From: Adiantum capillus-veneris
Lineage: Eukaryota > Streptophyta > Polypodiopsida > Polypodiales > Pteridaceae
DNA: 64,000 nt
NCBI GenBank assembly: GCA_014529385.2
Contig: CM043968.1
Coordinates: 29,070,013 to 29,134,012 of the forward strand
Direction: 5' to 3'
The first letter of the stretch is position 1. The number at the start of each line of letters is the position of its first letter. The notes under the pieces are model-generated. The model was not told the DNA's origin. It was given only the letters and a program-made list of their open reading frames with translations, and did not search any database. The position numbers and the translations under genes are program-made. Of this stretch, positions 60,117 through 64,000 are shown piece after piece.

Positions 60117-60457
60117 ATGATGTTTGAACTCTTGGCTTTGGCTAGTTGTCAAGTTGAGCTAAGCTGGACAACAATCCTCCATAAAAGGGATGCGTACAGG
60201 TAATGCCCTAATTGCTATGTGTACTCACTTTAGAAAATCAAGTAAATTTTTTGAGAGGTTGTTTAGGTGGAAGTAGAGATGTACTGCAGTTGACGAATTG
60301 GTGCTCTTTGAACATGGCCATTTTTACTGAATTTGACCCTGATGCAGTAGCTCTATTCAGTGAGAAGCACATTAACTCTCTGGAAGCTGATAAAAGCCTT
60401 GGTCTTCCTGGCGGTAAGGTCAGAGGAGTTGTCAGCAATGCTCAGAAAATACTCGAG
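60117..60457 (+). pseudogene. DNA-3-methyladenine glycosylase I gene fragment
   Basis: A first exon (60117-60199, acceptor aatgtag and donor acag|gtaatg) encodes MMFELLALASCQVELSWTTI then LHKRDAYR. After an intron, 60309-60457 encodes MAIFTEFDPDAVALFSEKHI, NSLEADKSLGLPGGK and VRGVVSNAQKILE with a good donor (cgag|gtatg). This is the central part of the plant Tag-type glycosylase family, which removes 3-methyladenine from DNA. The N-terminal zinc/HhH parts and the C-terminus are absent, and the following sequence is simple repeat, so it is a fragment, plausibly captured by a Helitron. Confidence 0.75.
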
Positions 60458-60849
60458 GTATGTGGTCTTCTAGCTAGACTTAAAGTTTGTTTGGAGAGTG
60501 AGGTTGTTTGAAGGGTGGAGGGGGCTTCAGATTGATTCTTCTGTAAAGCATAATTGTAATTTATCACTGTTACTGAATGCACGTGGAGTTCGGTTCTTGC
60601 TGTATGGGGCATGGCGCTCGACTGACACTTGTGGCATGGGCCGGCCAAGAGCATGCGAGTGGGGACACTGTGTTGCCGGTAGGTTGCGGCATGGTGCTAA
60701 GGAGGCAGGTGGGAAGGGGTTGTTGCTGTCTACGGCATGGCGCTCAGGAGGCAGCTGGAGTTTGTATGCATGGTGGGTGGCGGGTCTAAGTTCCAGGAGG
60801 TAGGTGGCTTAACATTACACCTACTCAGTACACAACCTCGCCCTCAATT

Positions 60850-60942
<93 letters not shown>

Positions 60943-61724
60943 CTGGGCAGCTACGAAGAGGCTCGTTCAGCTGGTTGCAATGATGAGAACCTCTTCAACT
61001 GGTTGCATCAATGAAGATTCAGCTGGTGCCTAACCGCCTGCTGCTGCTAGTGGAGAGAACCGCCTAGCAACAAAAACAACACTAGCTGTCTACAAAGGTT
61101 GGAGGGAGAGAGCCAAAGTGTAGAGACAAAGTCAGTATCTCGCTCACCTTGCAACAACGTCCTTGGGTAGTAGCGGTGAAACGATTCATTCATCGATGCT
61201 TTTATATAACGACGGCAAGCTGAGTTGATGGGTCGCCTAACCTTTTCTTGCGGGTCCTCAGATCGCCTCGCCTGAATATTTGAGCCTCATCATTCATCAA
61301 GGCTATAGAATAGAATTTGAGCCGGAAGAAGCTTTTGAAGACACGTAGCAACCTGAATTTGAGGCTCGTTCATAAAGAGTATAGATAGATATGCTTTTCA
61401 TGAGCTTGATGTTCCATGCACTTAGGCTTATGTAAAACTTTTTTTCTTTTTTTGCAAAACTCACATGTGTGAGTGATATAAATTAATGATTCAAAAATTA
61501 ACAAAGGACATCATACCTAAAAACCAAATCCACCATGCAAGACTTGATCTGCGTATGTAAAACTTCTTAAGAAAATCTGATTCGCCATGGTTTGCCATCC
61601 CTAATTTCAAAGGTTGGACCAGGCCCTCTTGCCCCACGATATACTCGGACAATATCCTCTTTCTCTCTCTCTCTATGCAGACTCTAGAGTGCACAATGTC
61701 AAGCATCTTCTCTCTCTCTCTACA
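60458..61724. other. Unassigned interval with a long (GA)n tract
   Basis: (GA)n at about 60854-60940. The short phrase ggcatggcgct occurs at 60608 and 60734, and a variant at 60690. No gene supported. Confidence 0.55.
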
Positions 61725-61795
61725 CGACTTATTCACTTGTAGATAAATTGGCTTACTTGGATTTTCCGCACTCTGCACAATGTCAAGCATCTTCT

Positions 61796-61837
<42 letters not shown>

Positions 61838-61885
61838 AGTGCAGAAAATCCAAGTAAGCCAATTTATCTGCAAGTGAATGAGTCG
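61725..61885. repeat. Long near-perfect hairpin (55-bp arms)
   Basis: Arm 61725-61779 and the reverse complement of 61831-61885 agree at 52 of 55 positions; two of the three differences would be G:U pairs in RNA read from the plus strand. The 51-base loop is caagcatcttctctctg plus (TG)n. A transcript would fold into a stable stem. Confidence 0.85.
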
Positions 61886-61949
61886 TGGCGAGAGAGAGAG
61901 AGATTGAGAGAGATTCTCCTAATCAAGAGAGACACAGTACAGTGAAACC

Positions 61950-61951
61950 CA

Positions 61952-62033
<82 letters not shown>

Positions 62034-62085
62034 CACCTACTCCCATCGCACACATGGGGGACCAGATTAAGCGCAACAGAGGTAC

Positions 62086-62148
<63 letters not shown>

Positions 62149-62149
62149 C
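61950..62149. repeat. (CT)n-(CA)n compound microsatellites
   Basis: CT then CA runs at 61952-62028 and again at 62091-62149, separated by about 60 bp of unique sequence. Confidence 0.95.
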
Positions 62150-62170
62150 AACACACACAAAGAAGATATA

Positions 62171-62251
62171 TCTATACTATATATTAAGGAAACTGGTTTT
62201 CCAGTGCCACGTGTCGCAATTTGCTTTATCCGGCTGCAATGAGGACAGTGC

Positions 62252-62260
<9 letters not shown>
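62171..62260 (+). mobile_element. Helitron 5' terminus, partial element
   Basis: TCTATACTATATATTAAGG followed by a GCCACGTGTCGCAATTT block matches the first 90 bp of the 140-bp Helitron at 62754 with few differences and is preceded by A. It runs into (GA)n at 62261-62301, and no own 3' hairpin and CTAG could be found downstream. Confidence 0.65.
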
Positions 62261-62305
<45 letters not shown>

Positions 62306-62753
62306 TTATAAACATCTGAGGAGGCAACCTCAAGAGAGCAAGGTGCAGACATCTACTCCAACGAAGAGATCATCTCTCACAATTAAAGACAAACGTGCCC
62401 CTCATTCAGGGGGGGCGTCCAGGGCTCTAGCGCACAGAGAGAGAGAGGAGAGAGAGAGAGAGACGCTCACACCCATCTCGTTATTATTATGTTGAGAAGC
62501 CCCCTCCTTTGGAAGGACTTATAGTCGCAAGCAGTCTTCCGAGCCTACTATGCTCTGGTGCACGTCCTCGCAAGCCGCAAGCGAAGATCCTCACTCCACG
62601 TCCCTCTTGTCGAAAGGGACAGGAAGAACAGTGGTGATCGCGTCAAGTCCTTGGAAACTTGGGAAGTTCAAGTTGAAAACGGTTCTGTGTGTATAGTGAA
62701 CACTGCATAGTGCACACTACTCAATGCGTTCGGAGAGAGGGGAAACAATTACA

Positions 62754-62893
62754 TCTATACTATATATTAAGGAGACCGGTTTTCCAGTGCCACGTGTCGC
62801 AATTTCCTTTATCCGGCTATAGTGAGGACAGTGCGCACGCAAGGGGGGAGAGAGAAAGAGAGAGAGGCGGCCGAAGGCCGCCGGCCACACTAG
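62754..62893 (+). mobile_element. 140-bp micro-Helitron with both ends
   Basis: It starts TCTATACTATATATTAAGG after A (62753) and ends with a 7-bp stem GGCGGCC-GAA-GGCCGCC (62866-62882), seven bases, CTAG (62890-62893), then T. These are the textbook Helitron ends and A^T insertion site in only 140 bp. No coding capacity; it would need Rep-helicase supplied in trans. Confidence 0.75.
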
Positions 62894-62999
62894 TTGTAGA
62901 CAACATGCAGACGTTTGAAACACTTGCCGGAAGGTTGTATCTTGAGACACGTGGTAGGGAGGGTCTCAGAATCCCTCCCTGGGGTCTCAAAATACCTCC

Positions 63000-63085
63000 C
63001 TGCTTACCACCTTACTCCCCAGCTGCTAGCTGCTTCCACCTGGAAAGCCTAAAAAGACCTTTCCATAATATGGTAATATATTAGA
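63000..63085 (-). mobile_element. Second copy of the Helitron 5' end seen at 41193
   Basis: Bases 63000-63085 match 41110-41193 (shared tttccataatatggtaatat). On the minus strand it begins TCTAATATATTACC at 63085, next to T. The body to its left is not the same as at 41193, so it is either truncated or a different family member. Confidence 0.5.
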
Positions 63086-63089
63086 TTCC

Positions 63090-64000
63090 CATTTGGACAT
63101 CTTCACAAGTCTACCTAGTTGAGGAAATGATCAATTGACGGCTTTTGATTTATTGACAATGATTGACAGATTATTGTCTACTAAAAAGAATGCAAAACTA
63201 CTTAACCTAGTGATTTGTATGCAAGAAACATAGTCACAAGCAAAAATGGCTTGCTTCTAGATGAGCTTGAGATGGGAGTTTTATAGCCATTTTGAAAAGA
63301 GCTTTAGACCTATAGAGCATGGGTATGGCTAATCAATTTGCCTTTTGATTATCTTTTAAGAGAAATGTATACATTTAAGAGTGATTGAAAAGCAACAAAA
63401 ATAATTACCTCATTAGAAGTTTGCTACTCACATCTGTCAGCACTCTTTATGCCAATATTATGAGCTCTTTAAATGATGCCTCCTCTTTTTCTAGGCTTGG
63501 TGGAAAATTTAATAAGCTCTCTATTTTTTAAGGATCTACTTGAAGGCATCATAAATAAATTGCTAAGAGAAACATGTAAACACTCTTTTAGTGCACAAGA
63601 TCGTATTATGATGAATTGCACAAAACATTGGCTTTCATGTGCAATGAAAAGATGGGCATTGGAGTTTTTGTTGAATTATTTTCCTATAAACTCCTTAAAT
63701 AGATAATGGACAAAGCATAAACAACTTAAGTCATTAGAGAGCTTCTGAGGATGTGCATCACCTTCCATATTCGTAGATTGAAACAAACCGTCAGTCGTTA
63801 GGAGACTGCGGTTTTGTTTGAATGCTATTGGATCTCATAGAGCTACCAACTAGCATTATGAACCCAAGAAGACCTTTGGATATTGATGTTATAGCAGCTT
63901 GCTTAGGGATTATGGAGGTGTTTGAGTTAAGAAGTTTGAGATGAGGACGAGGGGCAGAGGAATTCACTTAATAATATGTGACTATCACATAGCAAGAGGG
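63090..64000. other. No identifiable feature
   Basis: AT-rich sequence with short open frames only. I see no repeat shared with the rest of the window and no recognised coding motif. Confidence 0.5.

Noticed and set aside
60577-60803. Trp/Gly-rich ORFs after the glycosylase fragment
   Set aside because: They come from repeated ggcatggcgct phrases in non-coding sequence; no continuation of the glycosylase is encoded.

Overview
This window is nuclear DNA of a land plant. The evidence is a plant-type SAM methyltransferase gene, fragments of NPH3/BTB and PPR genes, Ty3 and Ty1 retrotransposons primed by initiator tRNA-Met, and Helitrons. The very heavy load of (CT)n/(GA)n, (CA)n and poly(G)/poly(C) tracts, and the kinds of unrecognised gene families present, would fit a large fern or other seed-free plant genome, but I cannot prove the lineage. 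Only one ordinary host gene looks intact (the methyltransferase at 36853-38003). Almost everything else is mobile DNA, nested and decaying.

Layout. 139-10746 is a 10.6-kb DNA transposon with 30-bp terminal inverted repeats (28/30 identical). It sits inside the leader/gag start of an older Ty3/gypsy copy, whose two halves flank it (1-137 and 10747-11308). It carries two convergent, multi-exon genes. The plus-strand gene (589-4760) looks like a DDE-type transposase, and the minus-strand gene (10400-5209) encodes a basic N-terminus and a RING-H2-like finger. Each gene has a CT-rich leader on its sense strand and a long first or second intron filled with GGTAC-containing repeats, so the element is roughly mirror-symmetric. 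The plus gene keeps one frame throughout but has ten internal stops, each explainable by a single C-to-T change.

11309-14257 holds weak, unrecognised coding remnants. 14258-23002 is a complete Ty3/gypsy chromovirus-like element (two LTRs, GAGAT target duplication, PBS, gag, protease, RT, RNase H, integrase, chromodomain-like tail) that split one of those remnants. 24967-26558 is a solo LTR of the same family in reverse (GATGC duplication) inside another unknown ORF. 27043-29554 is a 5'-truncated copy. 29650-36100 is a graveyard of a truncated Ty1/copia copy, a very old Ty3/gypsy on the minus strand, and two copies of a short element ending in G/C homopolymers.

38.8-46.3 kb is Helitron termini, a PPR gene fragment and satellite-like CT blocks. 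47274-52451 is a young Ty1/copia element (227-bp LTRs, one mismatch, one stop codon) inserted into an NPH3-domain pseudogene. 53861 to about 59490 is an autonomous-type Helitron (Rep plus PIF1-like helicase, minus strand), inactivated. 60117-60457 is a two-exon fragment of a DNA-3-methyladenine glycosylase I gene. 61.7-63.1 kb has a long near-perfect hairpin and a 140-bp Helitron with both ends. The last 0.9 kb shows nothing I can identify. No rRNA or tRNA genes and no CRISPR-like arrays were seen.
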